This document shows, piece by piece, positions 24,327-33,398 of a stretch of 64,000 nucleotides of DNA. The stretch's first letter is position 1. Every line of letters begins with the position of its first letter. The stretch spans positions 107,985 through 171,984 of the forward strand of contig NZ_BJNT01000003.1 of NCBI RefSeq assembly GCF_006539825.1. The letters run 5' to 3'. Position numbers and translations under genes: made by a program. Under the pieces are notes generated by a model. The model made no database searches. It was not told where the DNA came from and was given only the letters and a program-made list of their open reading frames with translations. This stretch comes from Corynebacterium variabile. GTDB lineage: Bacteria; Actinomycetota; Actinomycetes; Mycobacteriales; Mycobacteriaceae.

Positions 24327-25085
24327 CTACCGGCCCGTGATCCGGTCGACCTGGGTCTGCGTCACGCCGACGAGCATCTGCGGGTCGATGCTGCCGTGAC
24401 CGGTGACGCGGAAGTAGACACTGCCGATGTTCCCGTCGACGATGTTCACCGGCTCCCAGGTCTCGGGGGCACCGTCGTCGGCAGTGACGGTGATGATGCG
24501 TGCATCCTCGACTCCCTCGATCTGCGCGTCGCTGGTCTCGGAGAACAGCGTGTAGGAGCTCTCCCCTCCCTCACCGGTGAAGACATCGGTGAAGGTGGCG
24601 GTGAAGGAACCGCATCCGGAAAGGTTCGCGGGCAGCCGCTCCTCCCCTTCGGTCGTGGAGACCAGGGAGTCGATGACGGTGACCTCGGAGTCGTCGTCCG
24701 CGGTGAACTCCGCGACGGCGATCTCTCCCGGCCGGTCACTGATCTGCGCGATGAAGGTGAGCTGGTTGGGTTGCAGGGCGGCGCACTCAGCCGGGTCGGT
24801 GGAGTTCCCCGCGTTGATCTGGTCGATGGTGCCGAGGACATCATCATCGTCTCCGCCAGCGGTCTGTTCGGCGAGCATCTCGCCGATGTCGAGGTGACTG
24901 AATCCGCCCGGCGCGTCCTCGGCGGTGAGCACCAGGTCAGCGACATCGGTACTCACAGGAGTGCGCGGGGCAGCGGCCCCGGAGCCGGCGGCAGAGCCAT
25001 TGTCGTCATCACTGCCGCAGGCGGCGAGCGCGCCGACCATCAGCAGGGCCACGAGCGGCAGGTGAATTCGTGAAGAAAACGTCAT
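24327..25085 (-). CDS. Secreted lipoprotein of unknown function
   Basis: The 252-residue protein has a classical lipoprotein signal (IHLPLVALLMVGALAAC, Cys at about residue 23) and a short Asp/Ser/Ala linker. A globular domain follows with two Cys residues (ECAALQPNQ and LSGCGSFTATF), probably one disulfide, and the end YFRVTGHGSIDPQMLVGVTQTQVDRI. The pattern resembles the extracellular PknH-like sensor domains and related mycobacterial lipoproteins, but I cannot assign a family firmly. ATG 25085 lies six bases after TATATT, giving a leaderless transcript. The gene ends 23 bases before the YgiB-like gene on the same strand and may be co-transcribed. Confidence 0.7.
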   Translation of the reverse strand: MTFSSRIHLPLVALLMVGALAACGSDDDNGSAAGSGAAAPRTPVSTDVADLVLTAEDAPGGFSHLDIGEMLAEQTAGGDDDDVLGTIDQINAGNSTDPAECAALQPNQLTFIAQISDRPGEIAVAEFTADDDSEVTVIDSLVSTTEGEERLPANLSGCGSFTATFTDVFTGEGGESSYTLFSETSDAQIEGVEDARIITVTADDGAPETWEPVNIVDGNIGSVYFRVTGHGSIDPQMLVGVTQTQVDRITGR

Positions 25086-25111
25086 ACCGGAAATATACCG
25101 GCGTCACAGAC

Positions 25112-25672
25112 TCACGATGCGGTCGGTGCCCACCTGCTGTACGCCTCCAGGTAGCCGGTCGCCCGCTCAGCGTGCGGGGCCTTCGCCGCCCATTCCTTGA
25201 ACTCAGGGCCGTGGTCGGGGATCCAGGTGTGCACCATCTCGTGGATGAGCACCGAATCCAGCACATACTCGGGGACGTCCTTGAGCCGCGCGGAGATGCG
25301 GATCCGGCCGGTGTCCACCGAGCAGCTCCCCCACCGCCGGTTCATGTTCGTCACCCACTTCACGCTGGTGAACTCCGCCCGGTTCTCCAGGTACTTCTGG
25401 TTCAGCGTCCGGGCCCGGCGCATCAGGGCGTCCGTCTCCCCGGTCTGGGAGGCCCCCGTATGGCGCCGCTTCACCTTCTCCACCAGCTCCGTCGCACTGG
25501 AGCGCAGCTCCTTCGCCGACATCGACAACGGGGCCAGCACCACGACCTTGCCGGCCTCCATGCGCGCGGCGATGGTGCGGCGTCGCTTCGCGGACAGCCG
25601 GATCTCCACGTCCGGGGCGAATTCCGCGACGACCGCCTGCTGTGCTGCCGTGGGGTGCTGCCGGGTGCTCAT
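25112..25672 (-). CDS. YgjP-type zinc metallopeptidase
   Basis: A cytosolic protein of 186 residues, a gluzincin of the YgjP/WLM-like group (DUF45, M48-like). The HExxH motif is in VLIHEMVHTWIPDHGPEF, with a third His four residues after the HTW segment, and Trp-rich MNRRWGSCS upstream is a family hallmark. Substrates are unknown; relatives accompany DNA-repair or restriction systems or act as general proteases. The frame extends to GTG 25675, but ATG 25672 has the better ribosome site (GAGGA). It is divergent from the TOMM-type gene. Confidence 0.85.
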   Translation of the reverse strand: MSTRQHPTAAQQAVVAEFAPDVEIRLSAKRRRTIAARMEAGKVVVLAPLSMSAKELRSSATELVEKVKRRHTGASQTGETDALMRRARTLNQKYLENRAEFTSVKWVTNMNRRWGSCSVDTGRIRISARLKDVPEYVLDSVLIHEMVHTWIPDHGPEFKEWAAKAPHAERATGYLEAYSRWAPTAS

Positions 25673-25734
25673 CACGTCCTCTACACTGGGCGTATCGACT
25701 GGGGATCAAGGGACTTCATTGAGGGGGACTCTAC

Positions 25735-26658
25735 ATGACCGATGTATCTGAACAGCGCATACAGCACATTCCTCGCCTGCTGCAGCTGCGTGACAGCATC
25801 GATCTCATCATCCGCGACGACGGGCATCTGCAGTTCGGGGCGGTCCCCGGGCACTCCCTCGTGCTCGGCCTTCCGCCGCGGGTGGAGGTCGAGCAGATCT
25901 ACCAGGTGATGCGTGAGCTGCGTCGACCGTTGCCGGACAGAGCGGTGGTCCGCCTCCTCCACCACTGCGGGGTGCCGGTGGTTCATGCCCGGGGCATACT
26001 CGACGAGCTGCTCTCCGCCGGAGTGCTGTCCGCCCGACCGGCCGGGTACGGCAGGCGGGTGCACGTGCTGGGCATGTCGCTCTACACCCGTTCACTGTTG
26101 CGTCATCTGCGCCGGACCGGGGTCCCCTGCTCCGGTATCACCCCCGGCACACCGACGTTCGGACGCCTGTCCAGGGATGACCTGGTGGTCATCGCCGGGA
26201 TGCTGTTCCCGCCGGCGGACATCACCTACCGGCTCATGGAGCAGGGCGTACCGCACCTGACCTGTGGCGTGGTCGATGCGCGGGTGACGGTGGGCCCGTT
26301 GGTCCTGCCCGGTCGGACCGGGTGCCTGTCCTGCCTGGACTCCGCGTCGCTCGCCGCAGACGCCCAGTGGCGGACTGTCCGTGGTCAGGCCGACGAAGGC
26401 ATGGCCCCGTCGGTGGACCACATGATCGAGTACTCCATGTCGATGGCGGCCGACATGGTGCGTGAGGTGGTGTCGCTCAAGGACATCGGCCCCGAAGCAC
26501 CGTCATGGGTGGTCCCGGAGGTGCTGGCAGGGCGTCGTTACCTGGATCCCCTGTCCCTGGAGGTGTCGGTGACGGACGTGCCACAGCATCCCGGGTGCGC
26601 ATCCTGCGCGGTGGTGCCGGGTCTACGGACTGTCCCGCAGCCCGTGGCTCAGCTGTAG
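25735..26658 (+). CDS. TOMM cyclodehydratase/leader-binding-like E1 protein (orphan)
   Basis: The 307-residue protein resembles the E1-like C-domain partner of thiazole/oxazole-modified microcin synthetases (bacteriocin biosynthesis cyclodehydratase domain). Residues 1-100 look like a winged-helix peptide-binding region (VEQIYQVMRELRRPLPDR). A degenerate Rossmann start follows (RVHVLGMSLYTRSLLRHLRRTGV) and then the family signature VGPLVLPGRTGCLSCLD. Two CxxC pairs (CLSC and, at the C-terminus, HPGCASC) fit the structural zinc site of ThiF/MccB-like proteins. No precursor peptide, YcaO or dehydrogenase gene is in the window. A related orphan occurs next to uvrD2 in mycobacteria. ATG 25735 has GAGGGGG eight bases upstream; TACACT at 25682-25687 may be its -10 box. 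It overlaps the 3' end of uvrD2 by ten bases on the opposite strand. Confidence 0.72.
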   Translation: MTDVSEQRIQHIPRLLQLRDSIDLIIRDDGHLQFGAVPGHSLVLGLPPRVEVEQIYQVMRELRRPLPDRAVVRLLHHCGVPVVHARGILDELLSAGVLSARPAGYGRRVHVLGMSLYTRSLLRHLRRTGVPCSGITPGTPTFGRLSRDDLVVIAGMLFPPADITYRLMEQGVPHLTCGVVDARVTVGPLVLPGRTGCLSCLDSASLAADAQWRTVRGQADEGMAPSVDHMIEYSMSMAADMVREVVSLKDIGPEAPSWVVPEVLAGRRYLDPLSLEVSVTDVPQHPGCASCAVVPGLRTVPQPVAQL

Positions 26659-28790
26659 TTCGTCACGATGCCGAGGATGTCCTCGCCGAACTGCTCGACC
26701 TTCGCCGGGCCGATCCCCGGAACCTTCAGCAGATCGCGTGCCGAGGTCGGCGCCTTCAACGCCACCGCCTTCAACGTCGCATCACTCATCACCACATAGG
26801 CCGGCACGTCCCGCTCCTTCGCCAGCGTGGTCCGCCAGGACCGCAACTCGGTGACGAGCACCTGGTCACCGTCCTCGGCATGGGCGTCGCACCGGCCGAG
26901 GATCCGCTGCTCGGGGGTGGTCAGCCGGGCACCGCACACCGCGCAGGCGTTCTTCGGCGCGCCCTTGACCGAGGTCTTGCCGGTGCCGGACGCGGCGTCC
27001 GCCTTCTCCCAGGGCACCAGCCCGTCGAGGAACCGCGTCCGACGCCGCGACGCCTTGCCGCCGGGCTGGCGGGCCTGTGCCCAGGACAGTTCCAGCACCT
27101 CGCGGGCACGGGTGACACCGACGTAGAGCAGTCGACGTTCCTCTTCGATCGCGTCCTCGGAGTGGGTCCCCTTCAGGGCATGCCGGATCGGCACGGTGCC
27201 GTCGACCAGGCCGATGAGGAAGACGGCGTCCCACTCCAGGCCCTTGGCCGCGTGAATGCTCGCCAGGGTCACGCCCTCGACTTTCGGCGGATTCTTCGAC
27301 TGGGCGCGCTCGCGCAGGATGCCCAGCAGATTCGACATGTCCAGGCCCGGGGTGGCGGTGGAGAGCTCCTCCGCCAGGTCCACCAGTGCGCCGAGGGACT
27401 GCCAGCGGGCCCGGTCCTGGGCACCGGTCGGCTCGGTCGGGGTCAGTCCCACCGGAACCAGGGCGGCCCGGACCTGGTTGACCAGCTGTTCCGGTGTGGG
27501 GCGGGGCTGATCCTCTGCTCCGGGATCACGGCGCGACAGTCTCCGGGCCGCATCGGCCAGCGCGTTGACGCCCTGCCGGATCTCCGGGCGCTGGAAGAAC
27601 CCCTCCCCGCCCTTCACCTGGTAACTGATACCGGCGGCGTCCAGTGCGTATTCGAGCGCCGCCGACTGGGCGTTGATCCGGTAGAGTACCGCGATCTCCG
27701 ACGGGGAGACGCCCGAGGCGATCAGGGCGGAGATCCGCTCGGCGACACCCGTGGCCTCCGCGGCCTCGTCGGAGTACTCGGTGAACTCCGGTGCCGGGCC
27801 GGGGGCACGCTGGCCCTCCAGCTCCAGACGGGTGCCGGCGGCACGTCCGGTCGCCCGGCCGATGACCTTGTTCGCCAGGTCCACGACCTGGGGAGTCGAC
27901 CGGTAGTCACGGAACAGTCGGACCGTGGTGGCCTCCGGGTAGCGCGATGAGAACCGGAGCAGATGCTCCGGGGTCGCACCGTTGAAGGAGTAGATCGTCT
28001 GATTCGCGTCGCCGACGACGGTGAGGTCGTCACGGTCGCCGAGCCAGGCGTCCAGCAGTCGCTGCTGCAGCGGGGTGACGTCCTGGTACTCGTCGACGAC
28101 GAAGGTGCGGTAGCGCGACCGGAACTCGTCGGCGACACCCGGATCAGCCTCGATGGCACCGGCCATCGACTGCAGCAGATCGTCGAAGTCGAGGTACACA
28201 CCCTCGCCGGTCACCTTCGAGTTCTCGTAGCCCTCGAAGATGCGGACGAACTGCTCCGGAGCCACCGGGCAGTCTCTGCGGTCCGGACCGATGTGCGCCG
28301 GGTAGTCCTCCGGGGCGATGAGAGAGGACTTCGCCCACTCGATCTCCCCGAGCAGATCGGACAGGGTCGTCTTGTCCGTCGCCACTCCGTTGGCGCGGCA
28401 GGCACGGGCGACGAAAGGGAACTTCGAGTCCAGCAACTGCCACGGGGTGTCGCCGACGAACCGGGGCCAGAAGTAGCGCAGCTGGCCTCGCGCGGCGGCG
28501 TGGAAGGTCTTGGCCTGCACCCTGGCGACACCCATCATGGTCAGCCGCTCCCTCAGTTCCGCGGCTGCCCGGGTGGTGAAAGTGACCGCCAGGACGTGAT
28601 CGGGATTGACGAAACCACCGGCGACCAGGTGGGCGATGCGGTGGGTGATGGTGCGGGTCTTACCGGTACCGGCACCGGCGATGATCGCCACGGGGCCACG
28701 CGGTGCGGTCGCCGCACGCAGTTGTTCGGGATCCAGGGCGTCCAGGTTGAGCTGGCCGAGCCGGGAGTTGGCGCCGTGCACTCCACTCAC
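26649..28790 (-). CDS. uvrD2: ATP-dependent DNA helicase UvrD2 with zinc motif and HRDC domain
   Basis: This is a 713-residue superfamily 1A helicase: Walker A IAGAGTGKTRT near residue 40, DEYQDVTPLQQ, VVGDANQTIYSFNGA, LASIHAAKGLEWDAV and YVGVTRAREVLELSWA. As in mycobacterial UvrD2, the motor is followed by a zinc-type motif and a C-terminal HRDC domain (about residues 645-713, LVTELRSWRTTLAKERDVPAY). The zinc motif here is C616-x2-C619-x14-C634-x2-H637, with His in the place where I recall a fourth Cys in the mycobacterial protein. The GTG start at 28790 overlaps the stop of the K+ channel gene (GTGA). It is the last gene of the adnA-adnB-channel-uvrD2 operon. Confidence 0.92.
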   Translation of the reverse strand: MSGVHGANSRLGQLNLDALDPEQLRAATAPRGPVAIIAGAGTGKTRTITHRIAHLVAGGFVNPDHVLAVTFTTRAAAELRERLTMMGVARVQAKTFHAAARGQLRYFWPRFVGDTPWQLLDSKFPFVARACRANGVATDKTTLSDLLGEIEWAKSSLIAPEDYPAHIGPDRRDCPVAPEQFVRIFEGYENSKVTGEGVYLDFDDLLQSMAGAIEADPGVADEFRSRYRTFVVDEYQDVTPLQQRLLDAWLGDRDDLTVVGDANQTIYSFNGATPEHLLRFSSRYPEATTVRLFRDYRSTPQVVDLANKVIGRATGRAAGTRLELEGQRAPGPAPEFTEYSDEAAEATGVAERISALIASGVSPSEIAVLYRINAQSAALEYALDAAGISYQVKGGEGFFQRPEIRQGVNALADAARRLSRRDPGAEDQPRPTPEQLVNQVRAALVPVGLTPTEPTGAQDRARWQSLGALVDLAEELSTATPGLDMSNLLGILRERAQSKNPPKVEGVTLASIHAAKGLEWDAVFLIGLVDGTVPIRHALKGTHSEDAIEEERRLLYVGVTRAREVLELSWAQARQPGGKASRRRTRFLDGLVPWEKADAASGTGKTSVKGAPKNACAVCGARLTTPEQRILGRCDAHAEDGDQVLVTELRSWRTTLAKERDVPAYVVMSDATLKAVALKAPTSARDLLKVPGIGPAKVEQFGEDILGIVTNYS

Positions 28791-29866
28791 TTCCGCTCGA
28801 TGTCGGCGTCGTCGGTGATCCGACGGATGTAGAGGATGCGGTCGCCCGGTTCGACGGTTTCCGCCTCCACCGAGTCGATGCGGTAGAGCTCACCGGAGCG
28901 CACCACACCCAGCACGATGTCCTCGAGGTTACGGGGGCTGCCGCCGACCTCGTCCTCGGCGACGAGACGCTCGGCGATGGAGAAGCCCTCGTCCGGGCTG
29001 AGCAGGTCCTCCATCATCCCGGTGACCGACGGGCTGACCGTCGCCAGGCCGAGCATCCGGCCGGCGGTCTCCGAGGAGATCACCACGGAATCCGCGCCGG
29101 ACTGCCGGACGAGGTGGGAGTTCTCGGACTCGCGCACACTGGCGACGATCGTCGCCGAGGGGGCGATCTCCCGGACCGACAGGGTGATCAGCACGGCCGT
29201 GTCGTCGAGGTTCGGGGCGACGACGACCGCCCGGGCACGGGTCACACCGGCGAGTTTGAGCACATCGGATTTCGTCGCCGAGCCCTGCACGGTCACCAGA
29301 CCGCGGGAGGACGCGTGGGCCAGGGCCTCCGGGTCCGAGTCCACCACCACGATGCGGTCGGAGGGGACGCCGTCGGCGAGCAGCGCGGTGGTCGCCGCGC
29401 GGCCCTTCGTGCCGTAGCCGATGACGACAGTGTGGTTACGCATTTTTCTCCTCCAGCGGCGGATCTTCAGGGCCTTCCGGGACTCCTCGGTGAGCACCGA
29501 CAGTGTCGTGCCGACGAGGAGGACCAGGAAGATGACGCGCATCGGGGTGATGAGCAGCACGTTGAGCAGGCGGGCCTCCTGCGTCACCGGGGTGATGTCC
29601 CCGTAGCCCGTGGTCGACAGCGACACCGCCGAGTAGTAGACAGCGTCCAGGAACGTCTGGACGCCCTTGTACCCGTCCCGGTCGAGGTAGACCACAGTCG
29701 AGGACAGGACGATGAGGATCAGGGCGTACGCCATCCGGCGCACGATCAGCCACCAGGGACTGGCCTGCTCCGGCTCCGGGATACTGATGACCTTCGTCAG
29801 CGCATGCGGCGGGAGGGCGTCCACGTCCTCGTCCGCGCCGAGGCGGTCACGCAACCTGTCACGCAT
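28787..29866 (-). CDS. Two-TM potassium channel with RCK/TrkA-N and TrkA-C domains
   Basis: The 359-residue protein has an amphipathic N-terminus, a first membrane helix (AYALILIVLSSTVVYL), a pore loop with the K+ selectivity filter STTGYGD and a second helix. A cytoplasmic RCK domain follows with a Rossmann motif (VVIGYGTKGRA) and a TrkA-C-like end (VEPGDRILYIRRI). It should pass K+ and be gated by a nucleotide or ion bound to the RCK ring. The frame could extend upstream to 30064, but that part overlaps adnB and is not conserved. ATG 29866, eight bases inside the adnB stop, gives the normal length. The position between adnB and uvrD2 is shared with mycobacteria. Confidence 0.92.
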   Translation of the reverse strand: MRDRLRDRLGADEDVDALPPHALTKVISIPEPEQASPWWLIVRRMAYALILIVLSSTVVYLDRDGYKGVQTFLDAVYYSAVSLSTTGYGDITPVTQEARLLNVLLITPMRVIFLVLLVGTTLSVLTEESRKALKIRRWRRKMRNHTVVIGYGTKGRAATTALLADGVPSDRIVVVDSDPEALAHASSRGLVTVQGSATKSDVLKLAGVTRARAVVVAPNLDDTAVLITLSVREIAPSATIVASVRESENSHLVRQSGADSVVISSETAGRMLGLATVSPSVTGMMEDLLSPDEGFSIAERLVAEDEVGGSPRNLEDIVLGVVRSGELYRIDSVEAETVEPGDRILYIRRITDDADIERK

Positions 29867-32800
29867 CCTCGCGCCCTCCGTCCGGTCCGGCCAGCCATCC
29901 GGCCAGGTCTTCTGCAGACGGAAGTGTACCCGGTTCCCAGGTCTCGTTCGAGACCACGTAGTGGAAGGCCGCCCGCACGTCGGCCGGATCCACCGGACGC
30001 CCGTAGCGGGCACTGAGCAGCTTCGCCCAGGCGAGCCGGTAGACGGCCAACTGCAGGGACGCATCGGTCAGGTCACGGCCGGTCGGTTTGCGCCCGGTCT
30101 TCCAGTCCACGACCGTCCACCCGGTGAGCGGATCGTCGCTGTCATGGAAGACGGCGTCGATGCGTCCCTCGAAGAGGTGCCCGGCCAGGATCACCGAATA
30201 GGAGCCTTCGACACTTACCGGGACACGGTCTGCCCACACACTGTCGAGGAACTTCTGCTTCAGGGTGGCGAGGACCGGGTCGGCGAGGGTGGCGTCCGCC
30301 GCACCGGGCAGCTCGTCCTCGTCGAACAGGCCGACCGAACCGTAGTGCTGCTCGACCCAGTTGTGGAAGGCCGTGCCGCGCTTGGTGTACGGCCGCGGTT
30401 CCAGCGGCACCGGGCGGCGCCGCCGACGGGCGAATTCCTCCGGGTCACGGGACAGGGCCACCGCCTCGGTCGCGGTGAGCCGGGAGCCCAACGGCACGAC
30501 GACCTCGGGCACGGTCTGCTCCCGGTGTTCGCGGGCCAGCAGTGCGGTCTCACGCGCCCACTCTTCGGCCAGGGTCCCGGTGTCCGGGGTCGTGGCGTCA
30601 CGTGCCGTCATCGCCGCGCGCACCAGGTCCGCCCCGTCGGCCACACCGGGCAGCCGCTCGGTGAGGGTGGGACGCGGCCACTGCGCCGCCGGTGTCTTCG
30701 GCAGTTCACGGACGTAGGCCTCGACCAGGTCGTTGCGGGCCGCCGGGTTCTCCGGCACCATCACCGCGTCCTCCCGGTGCTGCATCGAGCCGTCCTCACG
30801 GGCCTTCTCCAACCGCTTCAGTGCGTCCTTGGAGTAGACCATGCCCAGGTCCGACCAGGTCACCAGGCATTCCGGGGCGGACGCGGCGAGCCGGTCGCGG
30901 ATGAGGGTGAGCGCGACCGAGGGGTCCACCGGCTTCTTCGCGTCTTTGTTGAACGCCGCCCCGGAGACCAGCAGGGTCTCCTCGGCGCGGGTCACGGCGA
31001 CATAGAACAGCCGGTCGTCCTCCTTGGCATCGTGGACGCCGAGGGCGACCTTGAAGGCGTCCTCCGCCTCGACGACGCCCTTGCGGTCGACGACGTCGGA
31101 CAGGTCGAGCACCGGCATTCCGGTGATGTCGGTCGGGTCGTCGGTGGCGTCGCCGCGCAGTCCCGAGGGCAGGATACGGGCGTTGGTGGTCCAGGATTCG
31201 ACCGTGGGACGCTTCACGGCGTCCGCGTAGGTCTTGCGCGTGGCGTGCGGCACCGCGACGATCTCCCACTCCAGGCCCTTGGCCTTGTGCACGGTGAGCA
31301 GCTGGACACAGTCGCTGCGCTTCTCCACCTCACCGGCGTCGAGGCCTTTCTCGCGGGCCTCGGCGGCACGCAGGTAGTCCACCAGCGCCCCGGGGGACGC
31401 ACCGGAGAGGTCGGCGAAGGAGCGGACGACCTCGGCGAAGCGGTCGAGGTGGCTGGCACCGATGGACCGACGCCGGTCGCGGTGGTAGCGGGTGAGCACC
31501 TCGGTGCGCACCCCGCACATCTGCTCGATGTCGGCGACGAGGTCGTTGAGCGGCTTACCGAGTGACTGCAGGCGCAGGAAGCGCAGTTCCCGGCCCAGGT
31601 CACCGAGCCGTTGCAGGCCCTCCTCCGACATGCCGAACTCCTCCATGCCACGCAGGTCGGCCAGGGCCTCCGCCAGTCCGACGGGGACGCGGGAGGAATC
31701 GCGGTCGATGTCGGCGAGCCGCTCACGGACCGTGGCCATCGCCGGGGAATCGCCGGGCTGCGGGGTGACGAGAGCGGTGAGCCCGGTGGGTTCGTCGGCG
31801 TCGCCGTCGGAGTTCTCCGTGTCCTCACTGTCGACCCGCCGGTCCCGCAGCGACAGCTGGTCGACCCGTCGTGCCAGGGCCTGCAGGTCGGCGGCACCGA
31901 TGTTCCACCGCACGCCGGTGAGCAGCCGGAGCAGCGCGATGTCGTCGGAGGGGTCCACGAGGACGCGCAGCGTGGCGTACACGTCGGCGACCTCCGGCAC
32001 CTCCAGCAGACCGGGACCGGCGGACATCTCCACCGGCACCTCCCGCTCGATGAGGAGGTCGTGGATCGGTGTCGCTTCGGCGTTCTTGCGCAGCAGTACC
32101 GCCGCGGAGAACGGCCGGGAGGTGTCCCGTCCGTGGTAGCGGGCGGCGAGTTCGTCGGCCAGCCAGACAAGTTCCTCCTCGCGGGTGTCGAACCAGGCGG
32201 CTTTCACGTCCCCGGTACCGGCGCCGGGCCGGGAGACCAGGGGGGACACCGAGGCCGGTGACCCGGTGCCGGCGGCGTCCAGTGACCAACGGGAAACGGT
32301 GTTCGCCAGGTCGAGGACGCGTGCCGGGTTGCGCCACGAGGTGGTCAGTTCCCGCTTCCTGGCGGGGGTGGCGTCCTTACCGGTCCCGGTCGGGAAATCG
32401 GTGCGGAAGTGGGTGAGGTTCGCCGCCGTCGCGCCGCGGAAACCGTAGATGGACTGCATCGGATCACCGACCGCGGTGACCGTGAGATCCGGGTCGACTC
32501 CGCCGCCGAACAGTCCGCGCAGCAGGACGCGCTGGGCATGGCCGGTGTCCTGGTACTCGTCGAGCATGACGACGCGGAACCGGCGGCGCTGGGCCGCTCC
32601 GACCTCGGGATGCGCGGCGACGAGCTGGGCGGCCTTCGACATCTGCGCACCGAAGGTCATGAGGTTCCGGTCGGCGAGCCGGGCCCGGTAGTCGGCGACG
32701 ACCTCGAGGAGTTCACGCCGGTAGACCAGGGCGTCCCCGATCTTCCGCAGGGTGGTGTCCACACCCTTGAGCGCCTTGCCGTCGCGGTCGGGCAGTCCGT

Positions 32801-33398
32801 CGATCTCTGCGGCGGTGGCCCGGCACTCGTCGTCGACGTCGGTGAAGGTGGCGAGGTGGTTGTCCATGCCGTCGTTGAGTTCCAGCATGTCGTCGATGAT
32901 CGTGGGCACCGAGCGGTGGGTGGTGAACCCGGTGGAGCGTTCGAGTACCACGTCGCGGGCGATCATCCAGCGCTCCGTGTCCGTGATGACGCGGCCGGTG
33001 GGTTCGGTGGGCAGCAGCAGTCCGTATTCGCGGACGATGTCTCCGGCGAAGGAGTCGTAGGTGGAGACCGTCGGGGTGATGGCCGGCATCGACTCCACCA
33101 GCCCGGAGGACGCCAGGGACTGCAGGCGGGCACGGATGCGCACCCCGAGTTCGCGGGCGGCCTTGCGGGTGAAGGTGAGGCCGAGGACCTGTTCGGGCAG
33201 CACCAGGCCGTTGGCGACGAGCCAGACCACGCGGGCGGCCATCGTCTCGGTCTTTCCAGCACCGGCGCCGGCGACGACGAGCATGGGGCCGGCGGGCGCA
33301 CCGATGACGGCGGCCTGCTGGTCGGTGGGCGGGAAAGCCTGGCGCAGCCACTGCTGCGACAGCTCGACGGGATCGACAGGGGTTCTCTTCTCTGCCAT
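29859..33398 (-). CDS. adnB: AdnB subunit of the AdnAB helicase-nuclease
   Basis: The 1179-residue protein is the lead motor and nuclease subunit of the actinobacterial RecBCD-type double-strand-break resection machine. The N-terminal UvrD-like motor shows VVAGAGAGKTETMAARV (Walker A, about residues 40-50), VMLDEYQDTGHAQRV, VGDPMQSIYGFRGA, LLTVHKAKGLEWEIV and FYVAVTRAEETLLVSG. The C-terminal RecB-like nuclease domain has FEGRIDAVFHD followed by VVDWKTGRKP, the D...DxK metal-binding motif. It starts at ATG 33398 directly after the adnA stop (TAGATG) and ends inside the start of the K+ channel gene, so expression is tightly coupled. Confidence 0.92.
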   Translation of the reverse strand: MAEKRTPVDPVELSQQWLRQAFPPTDQQAAVIGAPAGPMLVVAGAGAGKTETMAARVVWLVANGLVLPEQVLGLTFTRKAARELGVRIRARLQSLASSGLVESMPAITPTVSTYDSFAGDIVREYGLLLPTEPTGRVITDTERWMIARDVVLERSTGFTTHRSVPTIIDDMLELNDGMDNHLATFTDVDDECRATAAEIDGLPDRDGKALKGVDTTLRKIGDALVYRRELLEVVADYRARLADRNLMTFGAQMSKAAQLVAAHPEVGAAQRRRFRVVMLDEYQDTGHAQRVLLRGLFGGGVDPDLTVTAVGDPMQSIYGFRGATAANLTHFRTDFPTGTGKDATPARKRELTTSWRNPARVLDLANTVSRWSLDAAGTGSPASVSPLVSRPGAGTGDVKAAWFDTREEELVWLADELAARYHGRDTSRPFSAAVLLRKNAEATPIHDLLIEREVPVEMSAGPGLLEVPEVADVYATLRVLVDPSDDIALLRLLTGVRWNIGAADLQALARRVDQLSLRDRRVDSEDTENSDGDADEPTGLTALVTPQPGDSPAMATVRERLADIDRDSSRVPVGLAEALADLRGMEEFGMSEEGLQRLGDLGRELRFLRLQSLGKPLNDLVADIEQMCGVRTEVLTRYHRDRRRSIGASHLDRFAEVVRSFADLSGASPGALVDYLRAAEAREKGLDAGEVEKRSDCVQLLTVHKAKGLEWEIVAVPHATRKTYADAVKRPTVESWTTNARILPSGLRGDATDDPTDITGMPVLDLSDVVDRKGVVEAEDAFKVALGVHDAKEDDRLFYVAVTRAEETLLVSGAAFNKDAKKPVDPSVALTLIRDRLAASAPECLVTWSDLGMVYSKDALKRLEKAREDGSMQHREDAVMVPENPAARNDLVEAYVRELPKTPAAQWPRPTLTERLPGVADGADLVRAAMTARDATTPDTGTLAEEWARETALLAREHREQTVPEVVVPLGSRLTATEAVALSRDPEEFARRRRRPVPLEPRPYTKRGTAFHNWVEQHYGSVGLFDEDELPGAADATLADPVLATLKQKFLDSVWADRVPVSVEGSYSVILAGHLFEGRIDAVFHDSDDPLTGWTVVDWKTGRKPTGRDLTDASLQLAVYRLAWAKLLSARYGRPVDPADVRAAFHYVVSNETWEPGTLPSAEDLAGWLAGPDGGREDA

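Noticed and set aside
28787..30064. Longer K+ channel form starting at 30064
   Set aside because: The extra 66 codons overlap adnB and are Arg/Pro/Trp-rich shadow sequence. ATG 29866 gives the normal channel N-terminus.
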